Assembly (NCBI GenBank): GCA_015272325.1
Contig: JACYLU010000017.1
Coordinates: 62,001 to 126,000 of the forward strand
Reading direction: 5' to 3'
Source of the DNA: Synechococcales cyanobacterium C42_A2020_086
GTDB taxonomy: Bacteria; Cyanobacteriota; Cyanobacteriia; Elainellales; Elainellaceae
DNA length: 64,000 nucleotides
Positions 62,901 to 64,000 of the stretch are shown here, piece by piece. Numbering within the stretch: position 1 is the first letter of the stretch; each line of letters starts with the position of its first letter. The notes beneath the pieces were generated by a model, which saw only the letters and a program-made list of their open reading frames with translations, had not been told where the DNA came from and did not search any database. The position numbers were made by a program, and so were the translations under genes.

Positions 62901-63134
62901 TTAACGCATAAAAGATTGCCAGATCCATATGAATAAGCTCAAACCAATACTGAGCAGGATCGAAGTTGCTAAAGGGAGGTAGAAGGTGAAGTGTTCATTT
63001 TGAACCAGAATATCTCCCGGTAGGCGACCAATCGGGAAATACTTAAAAGTTCCACTGCTTAGCCAGAGTAAGCCTCCTAGCAGGAGGATACCAGCCCCAA
63101 CTGCCACTAGCGTTTTGCCAATTTCTGCAATCAT
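62901..63134 (-). CDS. DUF2905 small membrane protein
   Basis: A 77-residue protein of two membrane segments (VAVGAGILLLGGLLWLSSG and YLPLATSILLSIGLSLFIWI) joined by FKYFPIGRLPGDILVQNEHF, the DUF2905 signature loop. The function is unknown. Its ribosome site is exceptional: AGAGGAGGTG about 9 nt upstream. It overlaps the last codons and stop of the preceding gene, so the two are translationally coupled. Confidence 0.9.
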   Translation of the reverse strand: MIAEIGKTLVAVGAGILLLGGLLWLSSGTFKYFPIGRLPGDILVQNEHFTFYLPLATSILLSIGLSLFIWIWQSFMR

Positions 63135-63138
63135 AAAG

Positions 63139-64000
63139 TTACACCTCCTCTTGGTGAGGGTATCTGATGCGATAGGCTGTCAATGCTTGGAGAAGTAGTT
63201 GAGTTAATAGTAAAGTAACGCAACTGGTTCCCATACCAATGAGTAGAATGGTTAGTTCGCTACTATTGAATAATGTAGCTTGAGAATTTAACAAGATGAT
63301 TCCTAATGTTATAATGGAAGCGATTGCACCAGCTAGCAGAGCGGACTGAACACTCCATTGAGAGAAAACATAACGGTTAGCTTGAGTGAGAAGGTAGGCT
63401 CCAAAAGGAATCCATATACTGGATAAATAGGCAGCATAAAAATCAAGGATCAAACTAACGATCTCTCCACCTCTAAGGGCAATACCAAAAGCAAGTAAGG
63501 CATTTAGGATTGTGAACCAAACTTGACGATGAGGTAAGCGAGGAATGATCTCTAGATCCAGAAGGGTTTTAGTTTGAATACGGAGAATGTTGCTGCCAAT
63601 TCCCAAAGCCGGAACAATGAGGGAAAGGACTAATAAAATCCCTTGCCAGTGCTTAGGTCCTCCACCGATCCAGGACAAGATATAGGGAAGTATTTCTTTG
63701 CTGGGCAGCGCTTCTGGAACAATTCCTTGATGCTGTCCGGCCAAAACGACTGCGGTCGGCAAAAATGCAAGTCCAAACAGTGCAATTGCAGCTAAGATAC
63801 ATCCCCAGTAGGCAACGTGAACTGTTTTAGCCTGAACAATAAACTGTTGGCATTTCATATCAATCAAGACCATGAGAATAGCAGCCATTGAAATTCCCAG
63901 CTCGTGACACCAGTCTACTTGATAGAGATCGGGGAAAAATTGCAGCGGTGCCAACTCGAGTTCTGATAGGCTATGCAGTTGCCAAAGCGTATAAATTAAA
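63139..64000 (-). CDS. SSS-like sodium:solute symporter-type permease, 3' part
   Basis: The frame is open to the right edge (287 residues visible), so the true start is outside the window. The visible part has about seven membrane segments. QQFIVQAKTVHVAYWGCILA, then LFGLAFLPTAVVLAGQHQGI, and GIGSNILRIQTKTLLDLEII, then GGEIVSLILDFYAAYLSSIW resemble the second half of LeuT-fold sodium:solute symporters. The sequence is divergent and the substrate unknown. The last codons, GAG GAG GTG, double as the ribosome site of DUF2905. Confidence 0.65.
   Translation of the reverse strand, partial: LIYTLWQLHSLSELELAPLQFFPDLYQVDWCHELGISMAAILMVLIDMKCQQFIVQAKTVHVAYWGCILAAIALFGLAFLPTAVVLAGQHQGIVPEALPSKEILPYILSWIGGGPKHWQGILLVLSLIVPALGIGSNILRIQTKTLLDLEIIPRLPHRQVWFTILNALLAFGIALRGGEIVSLILDFYAAYLSSIWIPFGAYLLTQANRYVFSQWSVQSALLAGAIASIITLGIILLNSQATLFNSSELTILLIGMGTSCVTLLLTQLLLQALTAYRIRYPHQEEV

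Overview
The window is chromosomal DNA of a cyanobacterium. The evidence is psbH and psbN, oxygen-dependent hemF, many families largely confined to cyanobacteria (DUF3177, DUF3120, DUF4359, DUF4912, DUF5132, a low-complexity-tail membrane protein) and copies of the HIP1 palindrome GCGATCGC (for example at 18388, 22393, 24880, 31614, 56553 and 60963). There are no phage or plasmid genes. Mobile DNA is limited to decayed transposase fragments near 5.8-6.3 kb.

Layout. 1-5.8 kb: the 5' part of a Wzz-like exopolysaccharide gene, TRAP permease genes without a substrate-binding protein, a sodium:solute symporter and the tRNA hydroxylase trhO. 5.8-6.9 kb: a small graveyard with two unrelated transposase remnants abutting, then a DUF6888 tail and an intact DUF6887 gene. 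6.9-31 kb: ordinary housekeeping and conserved cyanobacterial genes (DUF3352, mutL, a CPBP-like protein, GT87, lnt, tRNA-His, Rrf2, rplU-rpmA, a FHA-cyclase, uppP, prsW). Two enzyme homologues here have lost catalytic motifs: the serine hydrolase at 18.3-19.6 kb and the CPBP-like protein at 12.7-15.3 kb. 31-37 kb: a DUF4912 protein with a long SGVG-type repeat tract, pth, tatA, divergent psbH/psbN, a STAS protein and hemF.

37-52 kb is the most unusual region, and looks like a cation-homeostasis island. It holds three separate Mg-associated families (an MgtA-type P3B ATPase, MgtE, an MgtC/SapB protein). Between them lies an HMA-like gene set: (i) an EamA/DMT transporter fused to an N-terminal HMA-like domain; (ii) a P-type ATPase homologue in an intact frame whose phosphorylated Asp is Ala; (iii) a second P-type ATPase with its catalytic motifs intact but no CPC metal motif and with an HTH-like C-terminal tail; (iv) a 52-residue DUF454-like membrane protein; and (v) a DUF5132 protein. 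The related N-terminal domains on three proteins of two transporter folds suggest a common job. The 1.2 kb space between this operon and mgtE contains three 11-bp direct repeats that resemble a Pho box, a 43-codon ORF with an Asp/Pro run, and a hairpin that would hide a Shine-Dalgarno sequence. I regard this island as the best candidate for an undescribed system.

52-64 kb: htpG, an APH-like kinase, clpB, a glutathionyl-hydroquinone-reductase-like GST, and a minus-strand run (SSS-like permease, DUF2905, PsiE-like, DUF1614, PRC-barrel, HtrA-type protease) that reads as an envelope-stress gene set. Both window edges cut a gene.
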